From Olleya namhaensis (GTDB lineage: Bacteria > Bacteroidota > Bacteroidia > Flavobacteriales > Flavobacteriaceae): a stretch of DNA of 64,000 bases. The stretch is from NCBI RefSeq assembly GCF_900114005.1, contig NZ_FORM01000004.1, forward strand, positions 62,001 through 126,000, in the 5' to 3' direction. Shown here one piece after another: positions 1-7,860 of this stretch; within the stretch, counting starts at the first letter, position 1, and every line of letters begins with the position of its first letter. Made by a program: the position numbers and the translations under genes. The notes below the pieces were generated by a model. The model made no database searches and had not been told where the DNA came from. It saw only the letters and a program-made list of their open reading frames with translations.

Positions 1-236
1 ATAACGAAGATTTTGAAGGTTGGGGTCGTGAGGATTCTGATTTCGCATTGCGATTATTGAATAATGGGGTTATTTCAAGACGAATAAGATACAAAGCGAT
101 TGTTTTTCATATTTATCACTTTGAAAAACCTAAAAATAATTTAGAGAAAAATAATAGTATTGAGTTACAGACTATAAAAAACAATGTAACGTGGTGTGAC
201 AATGGAATTAACAAAGATAAAAGTGAAAACAAATAG
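1..236 (+). CDS. Glycosyltransferase, C-terminal fragment (truncated by window edge)
   Basis: The reading frame is open from base 3 and ends at the TAA at 234-236; the start lies outside the window. The visible 77 residues begin with NEDFEGWGREDSDFALRLLNNG, the 'F-GWG-ED-DF' signature of the C-terminal half of GT2/galactosyltransferase-type (GT7C-like) enzymes, in which the ED pair helps bind metal and nucleotide sugar. The protein is presumably cytoplasmic or membrane-associated and adds a sugar to the LPS core or a related surface glycan. That role is inferred from the motif and the neighbouring sugar genes. Its 3' end overlaps the next gene by 35 bp, which indicates one transcription unit. 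Donor and acceptor cannot be told. Confidence 0.75.
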   Translation, partial: NEDFEGWGREDSDFALRLLNNGVISRRIRYKAIVFHIYHFEKPKNNLEKNNSIELQTIKNNVTWCDNGINKDKSENK

Positions 237-987
237 ACAAGTACATCCAGACTTTAAAATAAACGAATCAGTTTTAGATGACATTTTTGTTAATTTTGAA
301 ACTAAAGGAACGCCTTTTGGCGATCAAGAACGAAATACTTTAAAAACGTTTGATTTGCAAGGTTATATTGTAAATGTAAAATCTTTTAGGATTCCTAATT
401 TTATTAACCAAGTAGCGTATCGTTTTTTTAGAAAAAGTAAAGCACAGCGTTCGTTTATTTATGCTAATAAACTTAAAGCATTAAATATTGGAACACCACA
501 ACCTGTTGCTTTTTATGAAGAAACGAGCACTTTTTTATTTAAAAAAAGCTGCTATGTTAGTCAACAATTAGATTGCGATTATACTTACCGAGATTTAACT
601 AAAGATTTTAATATACCAGATTACGAAACTATTTTAAGAGCTTTTACTAGGTTTACATTTAACCTACACGAAAATAATATTTTGTTTTTAGATCATTCTC
701 CAGGAAATACATTAATAAAAAAAGTAGGAGAGGACTATCAGTTTTATCTAGTCGATTTAAATAGAATGCAGTTTAAGGATTTAAGCCTTCATGTACGTAT
801 TAAAAACTTTGCAAGATTAACCATTCATAAAAGTATGGTTGAAATTATGAGTGATGAGTACGCAAAATGTTCTGGTGCTGATTATGACAAGATTTTTAAT
901 TTAATGTGGAAAGAGACTGAAACTTTCCAAGAAAAGTTTTATCGTAAGAAACGTTTAAAAAAGAAACTTAAATTTTGGAAACGTTAA
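202..987 (+). CDS. LPS (Kdo/WaaP-type) kinase family protein
   Basis: A 261-residue protein resembling the lipopolysaccharide kinases that phosphorylate Kdo or core heptose at the inner-membrane face. The eukaryotic-kinase-like core is visible: LDHSPGNTLI (catalytic Asp about 164, Asn about 169) matches the HGDxxxxN loop, and YLVDLNR supplies the metal-binding Asp (about 185). The His of the usual HGD is replaced by Phe-Leu, but the catalytic Asp and Asn are kept. The C-terminus is very basic (KKRLKKKLKFWKR), suited to binding anionic lipid or membrane. An in-frame GTG lies two codons upstream at 196; the ATG at 202 is preferred. It overlaps the upstream glycosyltransferase and converges on the next gene with a 4-bp stop overlap. 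The exact substrate is inferred from context only. Confidence 0.7.
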   Translation: MELTKIKVKTNRQVHPDFKINESVLDDIFVNFETKGTPFGDQERNTLKTFDLQGYIVNVKSFRIPNFINQVAYRFFRKSKAQRSFIYANKLKALNIGTPQPVAFYEETSTFLFKKSCYVSQQLDCDYTYRDLTKDFNIPDYETILRAFTRFTFNLHENNILFLDHSPGNTLIKKVGEDYQFYLVDLNRMQFKDLSLHVRIKNFARLTIHKSMVEIMSDEYAKCSGADYDKIFNLMWKETETFQEKFYRKKRLKKKLKFWKR

Positions 988-1733
988 TGATTTAATGTTT
1001 TTAGTGTTTTGTATCTAAAGTATACACCATAGGCACTTAAGTAGCATAGCGTAAAGCCTTCTTTACCATCTAAGAAACCTAGTCTAAATATATAATTGAC
1101 AATAAACTTGTATAATGGTCTAAAGTGTAAATTAAAGATATTGGTTGTCTTTCTTTTTTTGCTTAATTCTAATGCTTTAAGTTTAGCATAATGCTCCATT
1201 TTTGACTTGTAATGAGCTGCGCTATCAAAGCTATAATGTAGCATGTTGTTTTTTAAAAGTCCTGTCTCTCCTTCAATTTTTGGCATTTCATGCACTATTT
1301 TATCTTGAATATAAGTTACTTTATTTGTTTTGAATAAGCGATAGGTTGTATCCGTTTGAAATCCACTAAACCTAATGCGTTTATTTTTAAAGTAGAATAA
1401 ACGTTTTATCATGTAACCAGAAATAGAAGTGTCGCTATTGATAGTTGTAATTATTTCTTTTTGTAATGGTTTGGTTATCCTTTCGTCTGCATCAATAAAT
1501 AGTATCCAGTCTTGGGTAACCTGCTTTAAAGCAAAATTACGCTGTTCAGCAAAATTTTTAAATTTATGCTGTATTACTATTACATTACTAAATTTTGCTA
1601 TTTTTTCTAACGTAGCATCGGTACTAAAAGAATCTATCACAATAATTTGGTCTACAAATGAGATATTGTTAATCAATTCCTCAATATGTTTCTCTTCATT
1701 AAATGTTATAATTAGTCCAGCGATTGTTTTCAT
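984..1733 (-). CDS. Family 2 glycosyltransferase, WaaE/KdtX-like
   Basis: This 249-residue protein has a GT-A fold N-terminus: IITFNEEKHIEELI at the start, IDSFSTDAT in the nucleotide-binding region, and the metal-binding triad FIDADERI (Asp about 81-83). It lacks a long membrane domain. The AEQRNFAL segment followed by DADE is typical of the WaaE-like group that adds a glucose to the inner LPS core; that substrate is family knowledge and not shown here. It is the last gene of a minus-strand run with the glycerophosphotransferase-like and GT9 genes, 39 bp downstream of the former. Its stop overlaps the stop of the converging kinase gene by 4 bp. Confidence 0.8.
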   Translation of the reverse strand: MKTIAGLIITFNEEKHIEELINNISFVDQIIVIDSFSTDATLEKIAKFSNVIVIQHKFKNFAEQRNFALKQVTQDWILFIDADERITKPLQKEIITTINSDTSISGYMIKRLFYFKNKRIRFSGFQTDTTYRLFKTNKVTYIQDKIVHEMPKIEGETGLLKNNMLHYSFDSAAHYKSKMEHYAKLKALELSKKRKTTNIFNLHFRPLYKFIVNYIFRLGFLDGKEGFTLCYLSAYGVYFRYKTLKTLNH

Positions 1734-1772
1734 GGCAAGTATTAGATAGCTATTAAATTAAGTTTAATCAAA

Positions 1773-2855
1773 TTATTTAGCTATTGTGGGTGGTTTGTTA
1801 TAGCTTTTTAAAGTATAGTAATTTAGTTGTTTTCGTATTTTGTATTTTCTTATGATGTTAAAAGGTTTACGTTTTAAGTAACTTTTATCATCATGTAAAA
1901 ATGCGATTGTAGTATCAATTATGCGCATACTAGATTTTCCGTCAAAATAAGGATGGAGATCTTTTATGAAAACCTGTATGTTTTTGAGCAATTTTTCAGT
2001 TGGATTTAAAGCTTCAATAAAGGCTTTTTCAATATTGATTGATTCATTTACATCAATTAAGTAATTGTGTTTAAAAGTATGATTAAATGTAACTACCGGT
2101 TTTTTTTGTAATAAAAATTCTTGAATCGCAGATGTGGTATCTGCAAACAAAATATCTGAAGTTTGAAAAATTGGAATCAAATCTGTTGTATCGTAATAAC
2201 TAAAATTTTTGTTCTCAAGTGTTTTCCATTTATCCACAATTACTTTAGGTATTTTAGGATGAAGCACCATTTTAAAGCGATATCTATTAGTGATAGAAAG
2301 TCTTTTTATCTCATCAAAAACCTCATTGTTAAACGCTAAGCTTAATCTTTCGGTAAATGTTGAGGCTATTAAAACGGTAGGAATATTACTATTGTCCGTT
2401 TTTTTAGTAATAGGAAATAACGGGTCTACTTTACTCCAGCCTGTTTCTATAACCTTAAAGTGTTTATGCTTTTCTTCTAATTGTTTAAATATACTGGTTG
2501 TACTTGGACCTTGCGTGCAATATAAATCAAAGAATCCTCGAATTCTGAACTCACTAAATATGTGTTTTTTTGATGGCCTTTTACGTGCTAAAAATCCATG
2601 AAATACTTGCACTTTTAAACCTGTAATAAAATCGGGCACCATATTAGTTGCTGTTAAAACAACATCGGGCTTATAATCTAAAACATCCTGTATAGTTTGT
2701 AAAGCATTATCTTTTTCTTGTATTGCTTTTTTACCATCTTCAATATCTGCAAACCATTTTACAGTATAGCCTCGTTTTAAAATTTCTTTTTCCAAAGGAT
2801 TACCAATTGGTAATGCATAACTATATGATATGTAGATTAAAAATTTATAATTCAT
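1773..2855 (-). CDS. CDP-glycerol glycerophosphotransferase-like protein
   Basis: A 360-residue GT-B-like protein. The N-terminal half carries the QVFHGF segment (a His-Gly pair conserved in TagF/TagB-type enzymes) and the C-terminal half DILFADTTSAIQEFLL, equivalent to the 'D-xx-(S/T)D-S-S' nucleotide-binding motif of CDP-glycerol glycerophosphotransferases. In Gram-positives these build teichoic acids; in Gram-negatives related proteins decorate LPS or capsule with phosphoglycerol or other phospho-alcohols. No signal peptide is visible, so a cytoplasmic or peripheral-membrane site is expected. Only 2 bp separate it from the GT9 gene upstream, so the two are surely co-transcribed. The transferred group is not known. 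Confidence 0.7.
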   Translation of the reverse strand: MNYKFLIYISYSYALPIGNPLEKEILKRGYTVKWFADIEDGKKAIQEKDNALQTIQDVLDYKPDVVLTATNMVPDFITGLKVQVFHGFLARKRPSKKHIFSEFRIRGFFDLYCTQGPSTTSIFKQLEEKHKHFKVIETGWSKVDPLFPITKKTDNSNIPTVLIASTFTERLSLAFNNEVFDEIKRLSITNRYRFKMVLHPKIPKVIVDKWKTLENKNFSYYDTTDLIPIFQTSDILFADTTSAIQEFLLQKKPVVTFNHTFKHNYLIDVNESINIEKAFIEALNPTEKLLKNIQVFIKDLHPYFDGKSSMRIIDTTIAFLHDDKSYLKRKPFNIIRKYKIRKQLNYYTLKSYNKPPTIAK

Positions 2856-2857
2856 GG

Positions 2858-3910
2858 TTATAAGTTACTTAAAAAGTTTTTAAGTTCGGGTTTTATAAAT
2901 TCAGGTTTTAGTTTTAGATAATATTTCTCAGGATCCTTTTTAGCTTCGTTTTTATCGGTTTCCCCGTAAGGGATATAATCAGATAAATGTATTGCTATAT
3001 TATGTCCTGGCTCGTTTTTACTATACCAATTAGCTTTATTTAGATACGGCGAAAAAATAGTAAAAGTAGGAATGTTTAGTGCTTTTGCCATGTTATTTGC
3101 ACCACCTTCATTTCCTATTAAGGCATCACATTGTTTTGTAATGGCTAAAAATTCTCTTAAACTTTTTCCAAAGACATCAAAAAAGATATGCTTTTTTGTT
3201 TCTGGTAGACAGTAATCAAAAATAGCTTTTGCTTCTGTTTTCTGCTTTGGTATATAATTAAAAAGTATCTGAGCGTCTTTAGTATTTGCTACAAGACTAT
3301 CTAACAATTCAGCCATATATTTAGCAGGATAGGTTTTTATAGGACTACTACCTAAAACACTAATCATAAATAGAGGCTTACTGTCTTGTATATTGGAACT
3401 CTCTAAATATTTTTTAGCATTACTTATTTCTTGAGGTTTCAAATAAATTTGAGGGACTCTATTTTTAAAAGTAATATCTAAAGGTTCTAAAAGTTTTAAT
3501 CTGTTTTCAATTGCTAAACTAGCATTGTGTTGCGGTTTTTTTAAACGCTGTACAGTATGCGAAAAAACAAATGCAGTATATTTTTTATGATATGCTATTT
3601 TAGTTTTGGCAGCAGTAAAAGCGCTGATAAGTGCAGTTCCTAATTTGCCATAAACATCAATAACAATATCGTATTTTTCTTTTTTTATAGTTTTTAAAAA
3701 GCGATAAAATTTTAGTTTACTCTTTTCAATCTCTGGAGTAATAAAAACAAAGTTATCAATATATGGGTTGTGCTCTACAACCGCATATGTGTGAGTATTA
3801 ATAACATAATCTAGTTGTGCCTTCGGGTATTTTTCGCGCAGAGCTTCAAACAGAATACTACTTGTCAGTACGTCCCCAATCATTTTCTGTTGTACAACTA
3901 AAATTTTCAA
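2858..3910 (-). CDS. Family 9 glycosyltransferase (heptosyltransferase-like)
   Basis: A 350-residue GT-B protein of the ADP-heptose:LPS heptosyltransferase family. The N-terminus MKILVVQQKMIGDVLTSS matches the family's acceptor-side 'GD-L' start. The C-terminal GNEGGANNMAKALNIPTF matches the sugar-nucleotide-binding region, where most members have 'D-GG-H-A'; here it is NEGGANNMA, so the usual His is Asn. The start codon is TTG at 3910; no in-frame ATG lies nearby and the TTG gives the canonical N-terminus. It is the first gene of the minus-strand sugar operon. Function is assigned by family, and the transferred sugar could differ from heptose. Confidence 0.75.
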   Translation of the reverse strand: MKILVVQQKMIGDVLTSSILFEALREKYPKAQLDYVINTHTYAVVEHNPYIDNFVFITPEIEKSKLKFYRFLKTIKKEKYDIVIDVYGKLGTALISAFTAAKTKIAYHKKYTAFVFSHTVQRLKKPQHNASLAIENRLKLLEPLDITFKNRVPQIYLKPQEISNAKKYLESSNIQDSKPLFMISVLGSSPIKTYPAKYMAELLDSLVANTKDAQILFNYIPKQKTEAKAIFDYCLPETKKHIFFDVFGKSLREFLAITKQCDALIGNEGGANNMAKALNIPTFTIFSPYLNKANWYSKNEPGHNIAIHLSDYIPYGETDKNEAKKDPEKYYLKLKPEFIKPELKNFLSNL

Positions 3911-3972
3911 TCGCTATTTATTTTTTATCAGTACTTTAACTTGTTTTGATAATTACTGTAATTCTAAATTAA

Positions 3973-4788
3973 TTACACAGCAACATCATACTCTCTTAAA
4001 GCATCATTTAAAGATGTCTTCTTATTTGTACTTTCTTTACGTTTTCCAATAATCAATGCACAAGGGACTTGAAAATCTCCTGCAGCAAAGGTTTTAGTGT
4101 AACTACCAGGTATAACTACTGATCTTGCAGGTACACGACCTTTCATCTCAACAGGAGTATCACCCGTAACATCTATAATTTTAGTACTCATGGTTAATAC
4201 CACATTAGCTCCTAAAACAGCTTCTTTTTCTACGTGTACACCTTCTACAACGATACAACGTGACCCAATAAATGCACCATCTTCTATAATTACCGGAGAC
4301 GCTTGTAAAGGCTCTAAAACACCACCAATACCAACACCACCAGATAAGTGTACGTTTTTACCAATTTGTGCGCAACTACCAACGGTAGCCCAAGTATCAA
4401 CCATGGTTCCTTCGTCTACATACGCGCCAATATTTACGTAACTAGGCATTAAAATTGTTCCAGCAGATATGTAAGCACCATGACGTGCAACAGCATTTGG
4501 TACCACTCTAATTCCTTTTTCTTTATAACCCCTTTTTAGTGGAATTTTATCATGATATTCAAAAATACCAGCTTCTAAAGTTTCCATTTTTTGAATAGGG
4601 AAATATAAAACAACCGCTTTTTTAACCCATTCGTTAACCTGCCAACCATCAGTTGTCGGTTCTGCTACTCGAAGTTTTCCTAAATCTAAAAGGTTAACCA
4701 CTTCTCTAATAGCGTCTATCGTTTTTGCGTCTGTTAATAACTCTCGGTTATCCCAAGCAGTCTCTATTGTTTTTTGTAATTCTGTCAT
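3973..4788 (-). CDS. dapD: 2,3,4,5-tetrahydropyridine-2,6-dicarboxylate N-succinyltransferase
   Basis: At 271 residues it has the usual length of DapD, which succinylates tetrahydrodipicolinate in the lysine/meso-diaminopimelate pathway. A helical N-terminal domain (about 1-95) is followed by a left-handed beta-helix of hexapeptide repeats (about 100-210), seen in segments such as ARHGAYISAGTILMPSYVN and VGSCAQIGKNVHLSGG, with the family-specific GGVLEPLQASPVIIEDG. The C-terminus IIGKRKESTNKKTSLNDAL is typical. It stands alone, transcribed away from ruvX; a TAnnTTTG element on the minus strand lies about 20 bp before the ATG. It supplies DAP for peptidoglycan. Confidence 0.96.
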   Translation of the reverse strand: MTELQKTIETAWDNRELLTDAKTIDAIREVVNLLDLGKLRVAEPTTDGWQVNEWVKKAVVLYFPIQKMETLEAGIFEYHDKIPLKRGYKEKGIRVVPNAVARHGAYISAGTILMPSYVNIGAYVDEGTMVDTWATVGSCAQIGKNVHLSGGVGIGGVLEPLQASPVIIEDGAFIGSRCIVVEGVHVEKEAVLGANVVLTMSTKIIDVTGDTPVEMKGRVPARSVVIPGSYTKTFAAGDFQVPCALIIGKRKESTNKKTSLNDALREYDVAV

Positions 4789-4806
4789 GTCAATTTTAAT
4801 TTAAGA

Positions 4807-4814
4807 CAAATATA
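4807..4814 (-). promoter_or_regulatory. Bacteroidota -7 element upstream of dapD
   Basis: On the minus strand this reads TATATTTG, matching the Bacteroidota sigma-A -7 consensus TAnnTTTG, and lies 18 bp before the dapD ATG. I see no TTG at the ideal 19-bp spacing for a -33 element, so the call rests on the -7 match and position. Confidence 0.5.
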
Positions 4815-4869
4815 ATTCGTAAAAATTAAAATATGGCACAATATTTAAGGTGTTAAGAGTATAAAACTA

Positions 4870-4877
4870 TAAATTTG
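4870..4877 (+). promoter_or_regulatory. Bacteroidota -7 element upstream of ruvX
   Basis: TAAATTTG matches TAnnTTTG and ends 13 bp before the ruvX ATG at 4891. With the opposing dapD element it makes the 100-bp gap a divergent promoter region. Confidence 0.5.
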
Positions 4878-4890
4878 CACAAAATTTAAT

Positions 4891-5301
4891 ATGGCTCGCA
4901 TTTTAGCAATTGATTTCGGAAAAGTTAGAACAGGATTAGCAGTTACTGATGAGATGCAAATTATTGCCTCTGGATTAACCACAGTTAATACTAAAGAGCT
5001 TATTGCATTTTTAAAAGACTATCTAAGTAAAGAGCAGGTCGAATTATTTTTAGTCGGAGAACCAAAACAAATGGATAATACGCCAAGTGAAAGTGAAGCG
5101 TTAATTATTCCGTTTTTGGTAAAATTAGAAAATGTATTTCCTAAGATTCCGATAAAGCGTGTGGATGAACGTTTTACTTCTAAAATGGCGACGCAAACGT
5201 TAATAGATAGTGGATTAAAGAAAAAACAAAGACAAAATAAAGCGCTTTTAGACGAGGTTAGTGCAACCATAATCTTACAGAGTTACCTTTATAATCAATA
5301 A
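4891..5301 (+). CDS. ruvX: Putative Holliday junction resolvase / pre-16S rRNA nuclease (YqgF family)
   Basis: A 136-residue RNase H-like nuclease. The first strand ILAIDFGKVRTGLAV carries the catalytic Asp (about 7), the central LVGEPKQMDN region carries the second acidic residue, and the C-terminal LLDEVSATIILQSYL carries the last acidic residue and is typical of YqgF. VDERFTSKMA is a further family signature. In E. coli the homologue matures the 5' end of 16S rRNA; in other bacteria resolvase activity is reported. It starts a plus-strand group with def 8 bp downstream, likely an operon. Confidence 0.92.
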   Translation: MARILAIDFGKVRTGLAVTDEMQIIASGLTTVNTKELIAFLKDYLSKEQVELFLVGEPKQMDNTPSESEALIIPFLVKLENVFPKIPIKRVDERFTSKMATQTLIDSGLKKKQRQNKALLDEVSATIILQSYLYNQ

Positions 5302-5309
5302 TAAATAGT

Positions 5310-5903
5310 ATGATATTACCAATTGTCGCCTATGGCGATCCCGTTTTAAAGAAAAAAGCGACTGACATTACTAAGGATTATCCAAAGTTAAAAGAACTAA
5401 TAGCAAACATGTACGAAACTATGTATGGTTCGTTTGGTGTTGGTTTAGCTGCACCGCAGATTGGATTGTCAATCCGTATGTTTATTGTGGATGCAACTCC
5501 GTTTGCAGATGACGAAGAAGTTTTAGGTAAGGAAGAAAGTGAGTTTTTGAAAAATTTTAAACACACCTTTATCAATCCAGTTATTTTAGAAGAATCTGGT
5601 GATGAATGGGCGTTTAATGAAGGCTGTTTAAGTATTCCTGATGTTAGAGAGGATGTATTTAGACAACCAAATATTAAAATTGAATATTTTGATGAAGACT
5701 TTAATAAGCAAACTATGGCATTAGATGGTTTGGCTGCTAGAGTATTTCAGCATGAGTATGATCACATCGAAGGGATTTTATTTACAGACCATTTATCTGC
5801 GTTAAAAAAGCGTTTGATAAAAGGAAAATTAACCAATATCTCTAAAGGGAAAATCAATGTAGATTACCGCATGAAATTTCCATTAATGAAAAAGAAACGT
5901 TAA
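5310..5903 (+). CDS. def: Peptide deformylase
   Basis: This metalloenzyme removes the N-formyl group from nascent proteins in the cytoplasm. All three active-site motifs are intact: GVGLAAPQIG (residues 43-52), EGCLS (104-108, metal ligand Cys106) and QHEYDH (147-152, ligands His148 and His152, catalytic Glu149). The length of 197 residues is normal for Bacteroidota, whose enzymes carry an acidic insert after the first motif (here about residues 60-84). The gene begins 8 bp after ruvX and is probably co-transcribed with it. Confidence 0.97.
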   Translation: MILPIVAYGDPVLKKKATDITKDYPKLKELIANMYETMYGSFGVGLAAPQIGLSIRMFIVDATPFADDEEVLGKEESEFLKNFKHTFINPVILEESGDEWAFNEGCLSIPDVREDVFRQPNIKIEYFDEDFNKQTMALDGLAARVFQHEYDHIEGILFTDHLSALKKRLIKGKLTNISKGKINVDYRMKFPLMKKKR

Positions 5904-6008
5904 ACGTTTGGAAAACCCAAACTAACATAAGATATTTGCCATCCAATTTTTGAACACTATGCAGCGTCAAAGTGAAAGATAAAAGGATAATTAAAAACAA
6001 GAAACTAT

Positions 6009-6431
6009 ATGGCTTTAGATAAAGTATTAGCAATTGCAGGTAAACCTGGATTATATAAATTAGTAACTCAAACAAGAGGGGGCTTTATTGCTGAATCTTT
6101 AATTGATAATAGACGTATGTCTGTTGGAATACAACAAAACGTTAGTATTTTAAGTGAGATTGCAATTTATACTTTAACAGAAGAAGTACCATTAAAAGAC
6201 GTCTTAAGTAAAATTAAAGACAAAGAAAAAGGAGCACAAACTAGTATTAGTCATAAAGACTCTAAAGATAAACTGGAAGAATACTTTTTTGAAGTATTAC
6301 CAGATTATGATGAAGATAGAGTGTACCCAAGTGATATTAAAAAAGTAGTACAATGGTATAATATGTTACAAAAAAATGACATGTTAGACTTTGATACTGC
6401 TAAGACTGAAGCGTCTGACGAAGAAGAATAA
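6009..6431 (+). CDS. DUF5606 family protein
   Basis: A 140-residue protein of the DUF5606 family, a small conserved cytoplasmic family known mainly from Bacteroidota. The N-terminus MALDKVLAIAGKPGLYKLV and the following TRGGFIAESLID form a compact beta-rich domain (about 1-65). A charged linker and a helical segment (EEYFFEVLPDYDEDRVYPSD to KVVQWYNMLQKND) follow. The C-terminus is acidic. No signal peptide or membrane segment is present. It lies between def (105-bp gap) and mazG and is closed by a clear terminator. The function of the family is not known, and the position beside def and mazG gives only a weak hint of a housekeeping role. Confidence 0.8.
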   Translation: MALDKVLAIAGKPGLYKLVTQTRGGFIAESLIDNRRMSVGIQQNVSILSEIAIYTLTEEVPLKDVLSKIKDKEKGAQTSISHKDSKDKLEEYFFEVLPDYDEDRVYPSDIKKVVQWYNMLQKNDMLDFDTAKTEASDEEE

Positions 6432-6453
6432 ATTGACTTAATTTATAGATATT

Positions 6454-6483
6454 AAAAATCCAGCTTTTGCTGGATTTTTTTTG
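6454..6483 (+). terminator. Intrinsic terminator after DUF5606 gene
   Basis: The stem AATCCAGC / GCTGGATT with a TTTT loop is followed by a T-run (6474-6482), 23 bp past the stop codon. It separates this gene from mazG. Confidence 0.85.
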
Positions 6484-6539
6484 TTTATCATTTTTTAAGA
6501 TGAAACAAATCAACGTACTTTTACAAAAACCTTTTTTAT

Positions 6540-7313
6540 ATGAATTCTAGAGCAGATCAATTAAAAGCATTTGACCGTTTATTGACTATTATGGACGAGC
6601 TACGTGAGCAATGTCCTTGGGATAAAAAGCAAACCATGGAAACGTTACGTCATTTAACTATTGAAGAAACTTACGAGTTAGGCGATGCTATTTTGGAAGA
6701 CGATTTAGAAGAGGTTAAAAAGGAAATTGGAGATCTTATGTTGCATATGGTTTTTTATGCAAAAATAGGAAGTGAGAAAAAAGCATTTGATATTGCAGAT
6801 GTTTGTAATGGTATATGCGAAAAACTAATCCACAGGCACCCACATATTTATGGAGATGTTACTGTAAAAGATGAAGCAGAAGTCAAGCGTAATTGGGAAA
6901 ATCTAAAATTAAAAGAAGGAAGAACAAGTGTTTTAGAAGGTGTTCCTAATAGTTTGCCTGCCTTAGTAAAAGCAAGCAGGATACAAGAAAAAGTAGCAGG
7001 AGTTGGTTTTGATTGGGAAAGACCAGAGCAAGTATGGGAAAAAGTAGAGGAGGAGCTTAACGAATTTAAAGTTGAAGTAGAGAAGGGCGATACTGATGCA
7101 ATGGAAGACGAATTTGGAGATGTATTGTTCTCTATGGTAAACTACGCTAGGTTTTTGAATATAAATCCAGAAAACGCCTTAGAACGCACGAATAAAAAGT
7201 TTAAAAAACGCTTTGAGTATTTAGAACAAAAAGCAAAAGGGTTAAACAAAGATTTAAAAGACATGACTTTGGGTGAAATGGATGTTTTTTGGGAGGAGGC
7301 CAAAAAACAGTAA
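6540..7313 (+). CDS. mazG: Nucleoside triphosphate pyrophosphohydrolase MazG
   Basis: At 257 residues this is a full-length two-domain MazG, which hydrolyses (d)NTPs to NMP and PPi and clears aberrant nucleotides. The N-terminal domain shows LREQCPWDKKQTMETLRHL then EETYELGDAI and EEVKKEIGDLMLH (the EExxE...ExxD metal site). A second MazG domain follows with EELNEFKVEV and DEFGDVLFSMVNYARF. The C-terminus is DVFWEEAKKQ. Those last codons and the TAA form the first unit of a 60-bp tandem array (see repeat at 7285). The coding sequence itself looks intact, and the terminator at 7835 lies beyond the whole array. Confidence 0.95.
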   Translation: MNSRADQLKAFDRLLTIMDELREQCPWDKKQTMETLRHLTIEETYELGDAILEDDLEEVKKEIGDLMLHMVFYAKIGSEKKAFDIADVCNGICEKLIHRHPHIYGDVTVKDEAEVKRNWENLKLKEGRTSVLEGVPNSLPALVKASRIQEKVAGVGFDWERPEQVWEKVEEELNEFKVEVEKGDTDAMEDEFGDVLFSMVNYARFLNINPENALERTNKKFKKRFEYLEQKAKGLNKDLKDMTLGEMDVFWEEAKKQ

Positions 7314-7794
7314 TTGGAAAATCTGTGATTTTCAAATACTAAGTTTTTTTGGGAGGAGGCCAAAAAACAGTAATTGGAAAATCTGTGATTTTCAAATACT
7401 AAGTTTTTTTGGGAGGAGGCCAAAAAGCAGTAATTAGAAAATCTGTGATTTTCAAATACTAAGTTTTTTTGGGAGGAGGCCAAAAAGCAGTAATTAGAAA
7501 ATCTGTGATTTTCAAATACTAAGTTTTTTTGGGAGGAGGCCAAAAAACAGTAATTGGAAAATCTGTGATTTTCAAATACTAAGTTTTTTTGGGAGGAGGC
7601 CAAAAAGCAGTAATTAGAAAATCTGTGATTTTCAAATACTAAGTTTTTTTGGGAGGAGGCCAAAAAGTAGTAATTAGAAAATCTGTGATTTTCAAATACC
7701 AAGTTTTTTTGAGAGGAGGCCAAAAAGCAGTAATTAGAAAATCTGTGATTTTCAAATACTAAGTTTTTTTTGGGAGGAGGCCAAAAAACAGCAA
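7285..7794 (+). repeat. 60-bp tandem array derived from the mazG 3' end
   Basis: Unit length is exactly 60 bp. The GGGAGGAGGCCAAAAA segment occurs nine times, starting at 7291, 7351, 7411, 7471, 7531, 7591, 7651, 7711 (GAG variant) and 7772 (one extra T before it); the spacer with GAAAATCTGTGATTTTC occurs eight times. The first copy is the real end of mazG (WEEAKKQ-stop), so the array duplicates coding sequence plus about 30 bp of 3' flank. Each unit holds two inverted repeats: TTTTTTGG...CCAAAAAA and GAAAATC-TGT-GATTTTC. Units fall into two linked sequence types (AACAG/TTGG and AGCAG/TTAG) in the order A A B B A B B' B. Confidence 0.97.
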
Positions 7795-7834
7795 CACTAA
7801 TATTCTATTTGAGAGCGTCAAGAGACTATTCTAT

Positions 7835-7860
7835 AATCCTGCTTTGGCAGGATTTTTTTT
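7835..7860 (+). terminator. Intrinsic terminator beyond the mazG array
   Basis: AATCCTGC-TTTG-GCAGGATT followed by eight T. It probably ends the mazG transcript, so the whole 60-bp array would be transcribed as a long 3' UTR. Confidence 0.85.

Noticed and set aside
1429-1749. Plus-strand ORF opposite the WaaE-like gene
   Set aside because: Antisense shadow of a well-supported glycosyltransferase, with no family features.
7142-7723. Minus-strand 193-residue ORF made of seven near-identical 20-residue repeats
   Set aside because: It arises because the 60-bp unit is a multiple of three and lacks stops in this frame. It runs antisense into mazG and has no start signal or family match. It would be the only product of the array, so translation is worth a glance, but I treat it as an artefact.
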